Of a DNA stretch of 64,000 nt, positions 29,766 through 41,957 are shown one piece after another (the stretch's first letter is position 1; the number at the start of each line of letters is the position of its first letter). Position numbers and translations under genes: made by a program. This DNA comes from Teratosphaeria epicoccoides (lineage: Eukaryota; Ascomycota; Dothideomycetes; Mycosphaerellales; Teratosphaeriaceae): the NCBI GenBank assembly GCA_021401465.1, contig JADDMT010000027.1, positions 273,058 to 337,057 on the forward strand, written 5' to 3'. The notes under the pieces were generated by a model. It did not search any database, was not told the origin of the DNA, and worked only from the letters and a program-made list of their open reading frames with translations.

Positions 29766-32700
29766 TGAATCGTCTGATGCACCGGCCTCTGCTGCGTGGA
29801 GAGGTTGCGGCGAGAGACACCTGGTACCACCACGACCCTCCAGACTGCTCGTATCATCAGCACATATATGTCTTCGCCTGGGCACATTACGAAATCAGAG
29901 AGGCGAGTTTCGGAGGAGGCGGCCTCAGCGTGGCGGCCGCCCGGTTTGCCACCTGGCGTGAGACTCACCCGGGTAGTGGGCAAAAGCTGAAGATTCCAGG
30001 ACGCGAGCCTGCCTCGGGGCGGAGTGCCCATGCGGAATGTCCATCTCCACGGCCTCTTCCACATGCAAACCTCTCGGACAAGTCCATGACTAAGGTATGT
30101 CGAGTTGCTCGACTCGCTGGGACTGGTCTTAGATGCTGATTGGACTGATAAGCGAGTCAGCCGCAACCTAGACCAGCGTCACTTTCCAGCAATCATGAAG
30201 GCTGATGGGCAGCAAACATGAAAGTCGGGTACATCACTGACCCCGGATCTCCCTCGATATTCATTATGTGCAGGTATCGGTATGAAGCTAGGCTCTTCAA
30301 TAGCTGCAGCATAGGGGAGGACCTGTGTCTTGTATCAGCCGTTGTCCTCGTGCCACAACAGTGACCGATCGACCCCTAATTCCATCGTGCCCGGCTTATT
30401 ACAGCAGAGCGCAACAAGAGGTCGACCGTACGTGTAAAGCTACTTACCAAGCGAGGGACTGGTAGAGGTGGAGCGACCGGTCCTCGATGTGTGTGCACGA
30501 TATTCCTTTGTTGCAAGGCATTCAGGACTACATGCTACAAAAGAATCGAGCGGGCGGCCTCTGATATCAGCACGCTTGTGGTCGCTGCCTTGCGGTTCGC
30601 ATATGCAGCGCCCCATTTCTGCATCTCCGTGTTATGACAATTCACATGCGCTGCATCGCCTTGCCGAACCGGCGCTGGTGTGAGTGGCGGCCGCGCAAGT
30701 ATGAACCCAGTATGGCTGATACGAAGGCACCGAGACATGCGCACTGAATAATTCGGATTCTCCTGACCTGATGAGTGCGTCATCAGACAGGCAGTTGGGA
30801 CTTGATTCGCCCCGAAGCATCGGACAATGTTGCTCACAAAGGCAATGGTGCGACCTCCACGTTGGCGCCTTGCTTGAGACCATCAAATCGAACCCATCAG
30901 CCTGGGTCTCCCTTCGTCCGGGAAAGGCTCGCTAATCTGAGTGCTACAGTAAATCGTCTGCACCGATTGCCGCAGCGCATAGCTGAGGCCGCCTCTGATG
31001 AACAATCACAAGGCGCCGATACAGCGCAGCGTGCATCTTTGGTGGTGCGCAAGACCGTCGGCTTCACGTCGCCTGCCACCGCAGTCATTCGACAAAGATC
31101 ATGGGACTGCTCGTCGAACATCTGGACTCAGCGCTCAAGCATTCGAGGAAGGAGTCAGAGCTGGGCTATGCGCGATACCTCTATATCGCCCGAAAGCTGT
31201 CACACAACACGAATTCGCCATCAGCGGCGCCTTGGGGAGGTATATTTGCACGCTTGCCAGGACGACAGCATGGCTGATGAACACGCAAGCTTCGCTACCT
31301 GTGTGTAATATTGGACCTCATGAACCTTGGAATCGTGCGACAACTCGAACTCCATTCCAGCCAGTACCATTATGGTGCGAGCAATTGATTAGCTCACGAC
31401 GCACAATTCGCACTTGTTCCACCGTGTAAGGGCAAGCCCGATTCACAGCGCGCCTTGCAACCCTTAGGTTGTCTTCCCGGAAGCGCTCGAGCTTCTCATT
31501 CAGTGTTATCGCATTGCTGGACGGGGCTGCAGTTTAGTTAGTCGTGGGATCAGTCGGCGATTCCTCGTGGCACCACCTGTGGCCCGGCAGTGTTCTCCAT
31601 TTAGAATGCTCCAATCACGAGGGCATCGGTTCGCGAAAGCCGCAAGGCAATCAGGCATTTGCACTCGTGTAGGCGTGCCGCTGGATTTAGCATTACACGC
31701 TCATCGCCTCGATGCACATACGAGTGCTGATGCCGCGATCACTCATTGGAACTACATGTGGCGAGCGCAGCTTTCAGTATCCTCGATTGTATGTGTCATA
31801 ATATGGCGGATCACGATGTGGACTCGCTCATGAGGTAGCATGCTTTGGCAGATTGGACGAACGTATCCTGGACCGGAAGAACGCACACCATTGCAATCCT
31901 TTTCTGAAAGCATTCAACATGCATGAGCTACCTGGAGCTTCTGGCTGGGTAACCCGGCGACAAGGGACGGTCTCTGCCTACTTCAGGTCATCGGTCAGGT
32001 TACAAGGCGGGCCGCGGGAACAGCTCAGCGACAAGGACGCCCTGCGGCTTGGTAGCGACTGCCTCGTCACTGATTGTGCAGTCATTGGCCATCGAGCACG
32101 GAGAAGATCACCAAATGATGGAGCACAGGCTAATCGTGACCTTTATCAGAGATGCCACCATCAACATACTCTACCAGAAACGCGCTTGATAGCAGTCGAT
32201 AATGATACAATAATCTGCCTCAGTACGTGAGCGGAAAACCCAAGACGTGCGGCCTTTTTTAGGTATCGTACCGTATGTGGAAACCTGCGCGTGCACTCTG
32301 CTTGTCCGGCCTAAAAGATGCACCAGCATCAATGGCTGAAGGTTCGATGGGCTAGGCACAGTGACCTCTACACACTGATTAGCTGCCTACGGACATTGAG
32401 TGCAGATTGGTGAAGCCACGACTGAAGCCAATGGCCTCGTAGTAGAGCGCACGATACGTGTGGCATGGGTGGTAACAAGGCCATTAGGTGAGCCCTCGTG
32501 GTGCAACCCCTCCACACTTACCCTTCGTAAGCTGCCGTGGTCGATTCACATACGGCTGTTTCTCCTGGTCATGAGATCCACAACAGCAGTCCGATCATCA
32601 GTCCGATGGCGAGGTCAGCGTTTACATTGCCTATTTAGGAATGTTGCAAGGCATTTGCAATACATATGTGGCACCCGAAGTACATTGGCAGTTGCCTTGC

Positions 32701-33759
32701 CCCATATAATCTCATGATCCTGAAGCCTGGACGAAAGATCCCGACGATCGAGCACGGTGCGTCGCATGAGCTCGACCAGGGGCTGGCAAGCGCTCTGCCC
32801 TTGGTCTCTGTTGTATACACGCCCGCCGCTTGTCGCTGGACTTGCAAAGGAGTCTCATCAAGCAGCATAGCTCTGCTGGCAAACACAAGAGGGACCGCAC
32901 AGGGTCCTTACTGATCATCGCTTACACACAGGAGGGAACACCCGTCGCCGAAGACTGCTCGATCCACCGTGCATGATCTTATCTGAAAGTCATCAAGCAA
33001 AGACAAAGTCATTCATCCCAGGGTTCACAGCTTTGGGAGTGTTCACGGGTGGTGGAAATCGTAGCGAAACAGGTTGCTGTGCATAGGCGCGTTCGGGATC
33101 TTAGCTACAAGAGATAGGCAGCATGCCCATAGTTGTCGAAACTCACACGATCTTGAGAAGCACGCATCGTGACGCTTTGTAGTTCTACAACAGACCGCCT
33201 GCGGAGCAAAACTGCATGTGTGCTACATCTGAATACGAGGTCCACTTTGTGAGCCTTGACAGAAGCATTGGCTATGAAAATGACGAGCTTCGAGGCCATC
33301 GACGGCTTGGGTCGTGGCCGCGTGTGCAGTGGGCAGCGAACCTGACGGAGCTCACTGATAGAATGCTCGGTCGGGCATTGTGATTAGCATGGAGTTCACC
33401 CTCGCCACTTGGCTGCGAGAGAGCGCCTGGTCGTCGGGGCCGCATCGGACAAAAAGACCGCCGTCCGAGTGTCGTTTCACGTATCACTTGCGTCAGAGTA
33501 AATGGTCTCGCGGGCAACTCCAATAGCCTGACATGCGTCATGCTGTTCCTTCCATTCTCAGTAGAAAGTCTTGGGTGCGCTTGCCGTTGATATCCTGATG
33601 AGACCGCGCACGAGCCATCACGAGCGAACGCGCTTTCCCAACCACGCCGGCTACCATTTCATGTTCGTTTGCAAACGTCCTACGGTACATCTCACCTCCG
33701 CTCGTCGACCACGACCTCCAGCGATGATACACTGATGGTCCCGATGCAGACTGACGCAC
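29766..33759. other. Four-kilobase region without a recognisable gene
   Basis: Many short frames occur on both strands (the longest about 177 codons at 30775-31308), all without motifs, signal peptides or credible splice partners. Base composition is not AT-rich, so it does not look like a fully RIP-mutated repeat. It may hold a long promoter for the FHIP-like gene, non-coding transcripts or a very decayed gene; I cannot separate these. Confidence 0.4.
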
Positions 33760-36414
33760 ATGGACTTTCTGTCACGCCTGCTGGGTGGCAATGCAGCGCC
33801 AAAGAAGCCAGCAACACGTGTGCCCGTCCACGATCCGCAAGCGCGTTTGGCAAAGTTCAAACGTCTGTACCACAATGTGCTTGAGATCTGCAATCAGCCC
33901 AGGAACTTCCCGTTCGAATCGTCAGTGCTTCAGCAACTCCGGGATCTTCAGGAACGAATCGCGGCGGCTTTGCGTGAGGAGGCTCGATTGCCAGTACCGC
34001 ATCTGTGCCTTCAGTTCTGTGCCTCGCACAAAGTGTACGCTGTCATTGGGCGAGCCGCGGTTGTCAGTCAAAATGAGAGCGTCATACGATCTGCCATCAC
34101 CATATTCGACGTTCTTGCCGAGGGCGACGAAGGCGATTTCGTGTCCAGCCAGCCTTTCGCCAAAAGCTTGACACGGCTGGTCACTCGAGTTGCAGATGCT
34201 GGCGGCATACTTCTTGGAGTCGACACCGAGATTGCTATTTTCCAACTACTCTTCAACATAACCGCGAAGCTGCGACAGCAACCAGATGTCCTGCCGATTT
34301 GGTTTCACAGCTCAATCAAGGAAGCAGATATTGATGACATATTAGCGAACGACTCGAAAAACTTCTCTGGCGCGACTCGTAAAGATGACTTCATCCTCTG
34401 CTATCTTCTCTTGGATCGATTGCATCACGAGGGCAAGATCGGTGACTTCGCGCGCACCGGGTTGTTGTATATCCTTGCGGCGACGCGGGGAGAGGAAGGC
34501 TCAGTGGGACGGCGGCTGGCAGATTGGATAGTACTGAGCGACTTGCCTACTTTAGTCGCCACCGGTCTGGGCGCTTTATACAGCCAGCTCAGTCGCGAGC
34601 TGAGCATATTGCATCCCGACGCGACGCTGCCAGCTGTCCTCGCAATGAGTGACTACAGCACCAACAACCCAAGACCGAGTGCTGAATCTGCCTTCTCGGA
34701 CAGGCACCAAGCACACATGTCTACGTTTCTGGCATATCTCACATTCTGGCAAGATGTGCTTGACCACTGCGGCAATTCGGATGTCAGGCAGACGCTCCTG
34801 GACCATTTTCAAATGCTGTTTGTACAGCAGCTACTGTATCCCTCCGTGTTACAGTCCAGCGATACCGATGCTGGAAGCTCAGTGGCTGTTCTCACATATA
34901 TCACAGCAATGCTCGAAAGCCTTGAGTACCCCGATATCATTCGGATGCTTCTCACATACCTCTTGGATGTCAAGATTGAGCCGGCATGCAACGACGATGC
35001 GCCCGCGTCCTTTACTAAGCCCGATCACGAAACTGTACCACCATCGCCGACCGCGATCAAAAAGCGGCAGTCTCTCATGCTGTTTGCAGCATCGGAAGAT
35101 CCTGATACTGCCTTCGAGCCTAGTCTCTTCAATCTGGTCGATCTGGTATTCAACAGTATCGACTCAAAAAACAATCAGACCTCTTTCGCTGCACTCAAGT
35201 TGCTGTTGACGATGATGGCACGGCAAAAGCAGTACGCGTATGATGCTTTGCTCAAGCCGCAGAAAGTGAAGCCAGTGGACCACATGCGGACGGCTGGAGC
35301 CTTGGATCTGGAGGTCGAGAAGTACTCCGACATTGCCTCGGCTTTGCATGTCACCTGCCGTCTAGGCGAGTGCCCGGCCTACGCTGAGCTGGTCGAGGAT
35401 GTGCGCTTCACAATCGAGGCTCAAACTCTTTTACAGCCGGCTGAGAATTCAACCTTCGATTCGAATGCCAACTGCTACTTGCTGTCGAAATCAGACACGC
35501 TACTCCGTCGAGTCAATCGAAGACTGCAGACATTCTTCACCAACAGCGTGGATGTCAATCTCGCGCTCACAGAAGCTATCATCTCCATAGCTTCCTGCAT
35601 TGAGCTGAGACTGGACACATGGCTTGCCTTGAATCCTACCAGTTACAGCTGGCACAAGCAGGAGGCCCCTGTGCATAGGCCATGGCAAATGTACCTAGAC
35701 GCTGAAGAAATGAACGAGTGGTCCGCTTTGCAGGCAGCGTTGGTACGACCCGCTTGGTCAGACGCCAACGCCCCGTTACTGTATCAGACGCTACAAGCCC
35801 TCACGGAGGAGCTGAAAGACGTGCACATGGCAATCCCGAACCTTCCGCAATTGTTGGCCGGAAGGCAGAACATGTTGCAAGCCACTGGGCTTGATGGGGC
35901 CGCATCACTCGATGGGCTGCCGTCTTTTTTCGATAGCAGCAACACTCCAGCCCAAGCATCTGACCTGAATTATCCCCGCGCAATGGTCCTGCAAGGCCAC
36001 TCGCGGAGCTCGAGCGCCTCATCTATCAGGCATGAACGCGGCCGCGAATCAAGAGTTGCAACATCAGCTTCCCCGCTCCCACGCAGTCTCGCCGCTTCCC
36101 CTACCCCAGTGCTAGTGCGGCCAAGCGACCTAGACGACGCCAATAGTGGTCCGCCTATTGCACGACCCATCCATCAACCACCTCCGCCCGAAGCACCGAG
36201 TACTACTGATGTGCTCATGCAGACGGTGACGTTCTCGGCGGTTGATGGTGAAAGTGCCGAAGATGACGCTGGCGCACGCATTGGACAAAGGACCGCGAGC
36301 TTGAACCATGTTTTGACAAACATAGTAATATTGCAGGAATTCGTCCTCGAGCTCATTGCCGTCCTACAGGTGAGAGCTGCAGTCTTGGGCGAGAAAGAAG
36401 TGCGTATTGTGTAA
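33760..36414 (+). CDS. FHIP/RAI16-like protein (FTS-Hook-FHIP complex component)
   Basis: The 884-residue single exon starts MDFLSRLLGGNAAPKKP, the typical start of RAI16-like proteins. It continues with the all-helical fold of the family: FKRLYHNVLEICNQPRN, HLCLQFCASHKVYAVIGRAA, VTRVADAGGILLGVDTEIAI and LRQQPDVLPIWF. In fungi the FHIP subunit links Hook and FTS proteins to dynein for early-endosome transport along microtubules. The middle part (FNLVDLVFNSIDSKNNQTSF and AALKLLLTMMARQKQYAY) fits the conserved C-terminal half. Residues about 740-830 are Ser/Pro/His-rich and probably disordered. The stop lies 70 bp from the stop of the convergent reductase gene. Confidence 0.9.
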   Translation: MDFLSRLLGGNAAPKKPATRVPVHDPQARLAKFKRLYHNVLEICNQPRNFPFESSVLQQLRDLQERIAAALREEARLPVPHLCLQFCASHKVYAVIGRAAVVSQNESVIRSAITIFDVLAEGDEGDFVSSQPFAKSLTRLVTRVADAGGILLGVDTEIAIFQLLFNITAKLRQQPDVLPIWFHSSIKEADIDDILANDSKNFSGATRKDDFILCYLLLDRLHHEGKIGDFARTGLLYILAATRGEEGSVGRRLADWIVLSDLPTLVATGLGALYSQLSRELSILHPDATLPAVLAMSDYSTNNPRPSAESAFSDRHQAHMSTFLAYLTFWQDVLDHCGNSDVRQTLLDHFQMLFVQQLLYPSVLQSSDTDAGSSVAVLTYITAMLESLEYPDIIRMLLTYLLDVKIEPACNDDAPASFTKPDHETVPPSPTAIKKRQSLMLFAASEDPDTAFEPSLFNLVDLVFNSIDSKNNQTSFAALKLLLTMMARQKQYAYDALLKPQKVKPVDHMRTAGALDLEVEKYSDIASALHVTCRLGECPAYAELVEDVRFTIEAQTLLQPAENSTFDSNANCYLLSKSDTLLRRVNRRLQTFFTNSVDVNLALTEAIISIASCIELRLDTWLALNPTSYSWHKQEAPVHRPWQMYLDAEEMNEWSALQAALVRPAWSDANAPLLYQTLQALTEELKDVHMAIPNLPQLLAGRQNMLQATGLDGAASLDGLPSFFDSSNTPAQASDLNYPRAMVLQGHSRSSSASSIRHERGRESRVATSASPLPRSLAASPTPVLVRPSDLDDANSGPPIARPIHQPPPPEAPSTTDVLMQTVTFSAVDGESAEDDAGARIGQRTASLNHVLTNIVILQEFVLELIAVLQVRAAVLGEKEVRIV

Positions 36415-36483
36415 GAGCTGGATTCAGTTGGACTTTGATACCTTGAGATACCCACGTCGCGTTTGACAAGTTCACTTGATGTA

Positions 36484-39400
36484 TCACGCTATGTTGGACG
36501 ACTTTCGTGCTCTGTTCATTGATGACCATCTGTTGAGCCAAACCTCAACATATCTCTCAAGAAGTCCTTCGGAGATCGGGTCCCTTATCTCGCCGAGTTG
36601 ACGACAGGCGTGAATAGTCTGCGTTGTCTCGAAGACCAACTCTGCTCGCTCTGCATCCCTGGCAGGCAGTGAAGAGGCTACATCACCGTATTTTGCACGC
36701 CAGAAATCAAGTAGCTTGATGCTAGGGTTCTTGATTGGGTCTCGATCACTCGCGGCCAATCGCTTCAACCACTCTTGAGCGCTCACAGCATCAAAGGAAG
36801 GCACGCCTGGTATCTTTTTCAAGCTCGGGATGAGGTTGTCGCTCCAACTGAATGTTTGCGGATTGACCAGGTGGTATACCAAATCTGGGTCATTCTTTGC
36901 GTGTTGTGTCGAATCGACGTCTCTAAAAACAGCAAATTCAGCAATGGCGGCGGCGCAATCATCAACCGGCAACCAGCTTGATCGCTCGTCAAGAGCTGGC
37001 AGCGTACTGATAGTCAACACGCTTCGGATCATGAGTGGCATGGCTTCTGTCTCGTTCCAATAGGCACTTGTATGATCTCCACTGAGTTGCCCGATGCGAA
37101 GGACTCTAGCATGCATGCCAGTCTGACGCACTGCGTTCCTGACGATATGCTCGGTCACCAGTTTGCTTCTACCATAGCCGGTCGCCTGGGCATGTCGCAG
37201 ATCCTCGATAGCCGACTCTCGAATGACAGCTGGTTTAGGCGTTCCGCTTGCTGCGCTGACACTGCTGCAGAAGAAGAACTTGGCCGGTGATGGCAGACGA
37301 CTGCGTAAGGAGAGGTTGATCAGGTTGTAACTGCCACGTATGTGATGTTGCTCGAAGGAGCGGACGCCGAGGGTGAAGTTGACCGCCCAGGCGCTGTGGA
37401 TGGCGGATGTGAAATTTGAGAGCAGGTGGTCGAGAACCTGCTGAGGCAGACCAAGGTCAGGCTGACTCAGGTTGCCGGGTACCGCACGGAGCTTAGATAA
37501 CTCTTCTGCTGAGAGCACGATGCTGCGATTTGCGAGCGCATTATTGATTCTAGCCTCAGCGGCTGCTTCGTTCGGTGCTCTGATTAGCGCCCAAACTTCA
37601 AAGACCTGTGGCCGCCTGCACAGCTCAGCTATGATGAAGGCGCCGAGGTTACCTGTGCCACCAGTCACTAGCACGATCTCGCCATCGGACTCACGAGCTG
37701 TCGTTGAAGGGACGTGCGCTGTGAAACTGGAATACTTCTCAATCAAGTCCTGCATGGCTTGGATTTCGTCTGCTGCTGCGATGGGCGCTTCTCCGGTCCT
37801 AAGCTGGCACAGATGCTCAGCGAGAGCAGCGACCGTGCCCTTCTCAAACACGACATTCTGGCTTAATGCATTCTCAGCAGCCCCTAAACCTAGGTTGCGT
37901 TTGATCAAAGACCATATGCGTGTCGATTGCAAACTATCTACGCCCGCTGAGAAGATGTCTGCTTGAGCGTCAGTGAGAGGTATTTTGAGGTCTTCTCGAA
38001 ACCTTGCCAGAAGCCATTCTTCCAGCTCGACAACGGACAGTGCAAGCTTGGGTTTCCCATGACATACGGCATTGAGCTTCTGATAAGCAGCCTTGACGTC
38101 TGCATCGAATTGCTGGTAGACCTGGGCACGGATGAAGGTTCCTTTATCAGTCTTCGGGTAGTCAACCTCCGCACCTTTGACAACGACCAATTCCTTGAGG
38201 ATGTGGGAGAATGACTCTGCTTTGCCATTTGCGGCCTCGACTGCAGGCCAAATTGCATCCAAGTACTCCTCGTCACTCAAGTCTTGGCCGTGCTCCGTCG
38301 ATCTGAAAACGAGCACACCAGGAACTGTCTGCTGATAGCCGAAGATGACAGCTTCGCGCACCATATCTTCCTGCCTGATCCGGCCTTCCATCGGTAGTGG
38401 AAGTACTTTCTCGCCCATAACCAGAGTGATGCGATCATCGAGCCGGCTGAGATACTTGTAGTAATTGCTCCTTGCCGGGTCAGGATGACGAGTGAACAAA
38501 TCGGCTGTGCGGAAGCTGTTTGGCGGATTACTGTCACTGAATGGCGGCTTCGAATTGGATGGGCCTTTTGAGGGTAGCCCGTCCAGACCTACAGCCTCGA
38601 AGACGCCAGGTGAGATCTCGTCCATCAGGACATGATCGGCTACTGGTGGCCAGAGACGAAGGTAAGCCCACTCGTGATCCCCTGGAGAGCGAAAGGAGGT
38701 CATGAGCTGACCAGTCTCTGTCGCTCCATAATTCGCAACGAGATTGACCTCATTTTGCACAAGTCGGTCGCCCAGATCATCGGGACAGCCGGAGCCATTG
38801 AAGAGAACCAGATCTGCTGCAGCCAGTGCTTTGACGCCTTCTGGATTCTCCGCGAGCAGCTTGAGGACATAAGGTACAGCACAAACCAGCTGTGGCTTTG
38901 CGACTCGCATCGCCTCGAGGAGGTTGCTGAATGTCACGGGTAGACTGTGGTTGCCGACGTAGTACGTAGCTCGTGTGTAGAAAGCTCTAAAAAGCTCCAT
39001 GAGCCCGCCGGAATGGAACAGAGGGCTGACGCAGAAGCCTCTCATGCCGAAAGACTTGCGGAAGTTGGCGAGGCATTGCAGATTTGTGAGGAAGATTGGC
39101 TTTGGGAAGCCAGTGCTGCCGCTGCTGTGCAGAATCCAGGCGATCTTGTGTCTTTGTCGCCTCCGGTCGTCAACGGTCTGCTCGAAGGGCGGTGGAGGCG
39201 ACCTGCCATGCCAGTCTTTGCGTTGGAGTACTGCCAAAGCCGTGCAGCTTGGACGAATGGTACTGATCTCGCCAATTATCTTATTGAAAGTTGTTGAATG
39301 GATGATCTTGTGGGCATCAGCCATGTCCATCAGACGAGCGAGCGCTTCGGCCGTCAGGCGAGTTGATAGAAATAAGACTGCGTAGCCGAGACGATTGAGA

Positions 39401-39799
39401 GCGAAGATTGTCAGGATGATTTCAAAGCTCGATGGCGACAGCAATGCGATGACCGGAGCCTTCTCATGTGATTGATTCTGCACGAAGACTTAGCTAAGGA
39501 GTCCCGATTGTCGATACACCACTTACGACAGGCGCCAAGCCATGGTCTAGATAGAATTGCGTTGCCGCATCCGTGTATCGATCAACTTCTGCTGCTGTAT
39601 GTTCCTCGAAATCTGATGCAGAAGATACTGGATAGCAGATCAGCGGCTTCTGGTCAGGCTCTGCGGCATGGGTTTTGAGCAGTCCGTCGATTGTATTGAA
39701 TCGTGTGATAGGTGGATATGCTGCATGACTGATCCTGCCTGGATGAGCGCGTTTGGCTTCAGTCGACGTCTTTGTCGTGACGGTTGAGGTGACAGACAT
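36484..39799 (-). CDS. NRPS-like adenylation-thiolation-reductase enzyme
   Basis: Such enzymes activate a carboxylic acid as its adenylate, load it on a phosphopantetheine arm and reduce it to an aldehyde or alcohol. Exons 39799-39527 and 39477-36484 flank a 49-nt phase-0 intron (GTAAGT to GTGCAG), giving 1088 residues. The A domain has SSGSTGFPKP near 209, ANYGATETGQL, and a later YLSRLDDRITLVMGEK. The carrier domain has GVDSLQSTRIW near 602, with the Ser for phosphopantetheine. The reductase domain has VTGGTGNLGAFIIAEL near 697, and GYGRSKLVTE near 860 supplies the Tyr and Lys of the short-chain reductase site. No condensation domain exists and no other biosynthetic gene adjoins, so it acts alone or with distant partners. 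The substrate is unknown. Confidence 0.94.
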
Positions 39800-40112
39800 T
39801 GTTTGGAGTCATTGACACCTTTGTGTGATTGTGTATGATAGATATGGACCAAAGAGGCACGAGCGCGATGTTGGTCACTTGTATCTCGGCAATTGACATA
39901 TCCGTCAGTATCCACTGCTGTTTGGAGAAGTATACGTTCCTGCATCCAGGCTGCATCCGCACCTCAATCGCCGAGCCAAGTCGCTTCGCCTTTTCCTTTG
40001 CACCTCCTGTGCATCTTCTGAACGCAATTCTTGACACACGCTGCACAACCAGACTGGCTGACTCCATACGCTGCCATCGATTCCTACACATTCGCCTCTG
40101 CCCAACGACCCA

Positions 40113-40937
40113 TCAGCGACGACCCTTTGCACGAGCCTGCTCATAGGCAAGCTCCCATTTCACCTCGAACCTCTGCCTCATGTCCTCGTTCAGCTCAGGA
40201 TCTCGAGCAGTGTAGCAACGCCCTCTAGCGTCGTGTGCGGCTTTGAGGAGCCTCTTCTCGCGCTTCGCTTCCCACCTGTGGCGCGGGAATTTTTCAATCA
40301 CTGCTAGCTCTTCGTAGATGAGAAGAGGACATAGCTGTGCGTCGTCTGCCTTGTGGCCGGCTTGATGGCACTTGGGGCAGGTGATCCGAGGTGCCCGGCA
40401 CGTGGACGGAAGTACAGAGGGAAGTGTTGTGGTGTTGGGAGCATGATGAGAAGGACTCTGACGAGAAGACGAGACGCTAGGACTCCATCGTCTTACCTCG
40501 TCGTTGCCGTGCCCATCCTGGTCTTTGTAGTCAGGAAGAACCGCCGCGTCACCATGATTCTGGATTGTGTGCGCCGCCCGCCATTTCACATGAGAAGACC
40601 AAGCAGCTCTCCTTACCTTTCGTGGTTTGCTGAACGCATCGTCGCGGACTTGTGACGCATCCTCTAGCTCCAAGGCAAATGGGTAGTCTTCGTTTTCTTC
40701 ACCGCGGCACTTCCGCTTACGCGAGCTCCCCCCCGTCATGGGCAGCAAGTATGGGTCGATAGCTGATGCTGCTGCTACAGTAGGCACATTTGGTCCGGCA
40801 GGTAGACCTGCCTCGTGACTCCGTTCGTGTTTCTCACTTGGTCTTGGTGTAGAAATTGGCGTATTTCGTGTGGATCTACCCTGTGGCCTTGGACTCGGCT
40901 GAAAGGCTGTCGCCGTGTTGGTTAGAAATGCGGCCAC
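40113..40937 (-). CDS. Uncharacterised zinc-knuckle protein, 5' exon unresolved
   Basis: The frame ends with a CCHC-like knuckle, CPKCHQAGHKADDAQLCP, followed by a basic helix (FPRHRWEAKREKRLLKAAHD) and FEVKWELAYEQARAKGRR, so nucleic-acid or protein binding is plausible. The N-terminal part is Pro/Ser-rich and disordered, with a basic patch SSRKRKCRGEE. The frame starts at a GTG, and the first in-frame ATG is at 40739. The sequence GTACGT near 40966 with a later TCTAACC and CGACAG suggests an intron just inside this frame, so a coding exon upstream is likely. A candidate begins at the ATG near 41117 (MDIVARLPQSYAAFARASV) but meets a TGA just before that donor, so I cannot complete the model. 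Confidence 0.55.
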   Translation of the reverse strand: MAAFLTNTATAFQPSPRPQGRSTRNTPISTPRPSEKHERSHEAGLPAGPNVPTVAAASAIDPYLLPMTGGSSRKRKCRGEENEDYPFALELEDASQVRDDAFSKPRKVRRAAWSSHVKWRAAHTIQNHGDAAVLPDYKDQDGHGNDEVRRWSPSVSSSRQSPSHHAPNTTTLPSVLPSTCRAPRITCPKCHQAGHKADDAQLCPLLIYEELAVIEKFPRHRWEAKREKRLLKAAHDARGRCYTARDPELNEDMRQRFEVKWELAYEQARAKGRR

Positions 40938-41119
40938 ATGGAAAGGTCTGTTGATAGTGTCACGTACCTTTCAGATGGATGTTGATGAATCGACGAGCAA
41001 TACGGACCTTGAGGAATCAAGTATGGCTTTTGCAACTTCGTCAACTTCGAAAGCGCCCGGGACACTTGCGCGAGCAAATGCAGCGTATGATTGCGGCAGA
41101 CGAGCGACAATGTCCATAT

Positions 41120-41957
41120 CGCACTAGATGGAAGTAGATGCATTATTATTATTCGGCTCGCCGCACGGACATCCACTACTGGGGACACGCCTCTCCTCAT
41201 AATGCCATGCACAGCTTTCGTACCATCCGGGATCGAGTTACCGCACACGAATGCTGGCCCAGACACGTCTTCCTCGCTCGCGAAACCTTTACTCAGTCTC
41301 ACAACCGGCACATGAACCAAGCGCCCACGTTGTTCGAAAATCATGCAGGCGTTACTCAATTGAGCATCAGCGCCGCTGGTCCCTCGACCAGCTCACACTT
41401 CGCTCGACTGGCGCCTGGTGTCCCTCGCTTTCTTTGCCTCATTTGCCCCCTTTTCTCGCAGCATTCTGCCTAACCCTCTCGAATTTTCCGTCAAGACGCC
41501 CTGCATGCGCTCTACTTGTTACGTGCCCTTCGCCGACAGTAGTCCCACCGTCAGCCCGCTCACATGCCCGCTTCCCGCGAGAGACCGGCGCAACTCGAGG
41601 CTTTGCTGTCATTGCCGGCTGCCGATCAGCTCCGGCGGCCGAAAAGTTGCTCGAGGTAGATGACATGATGTCGATGCTTGTGCAATGGTCTCAATCGAGA
41701 GCGCTGGGTGCTGGATCGTGGGAAGTCGCCGGTGCTGTAAATTTGGGTTGTCATGTGCAGACATGCGCACTTATATGCTCGTCGGAGTGGATCAAGGAGT
41801 CGCTGGTAGGCAAGGGCGCGGCAGCCCGGCAAGGAGGTCGCTCACGCAGATTGGTAATGCGGCGGGTCGCTGTTATACTCATACAAATCGCTGTTCAACG
41901 CTTCTTCTTTGGCACATTGCCTTGACCTCACACGCAATGTCCATATCTTCGCCACCA
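41120..41957. other. Intergenic, no gene seen
   Basis: Overlapping frames on both strands up to 224 codons occur here, but none has recognisable motifs. The region lies downstream of mL46 and upstream of the zinc-knuckle gene. Confidence 0.35.

Noticed and set aside
30775..31308. 177-codon plus-strand frame in the gene-free region
   Set aside because: Composition looks random, there is no recognisable motif, and a minus-strand frame of similar quality overlaps it.
41251..41925. 224-codon plus-strand frame downstream of mL46
   Set aside because: No recognisable features, and overlapping frames occur on both strands.
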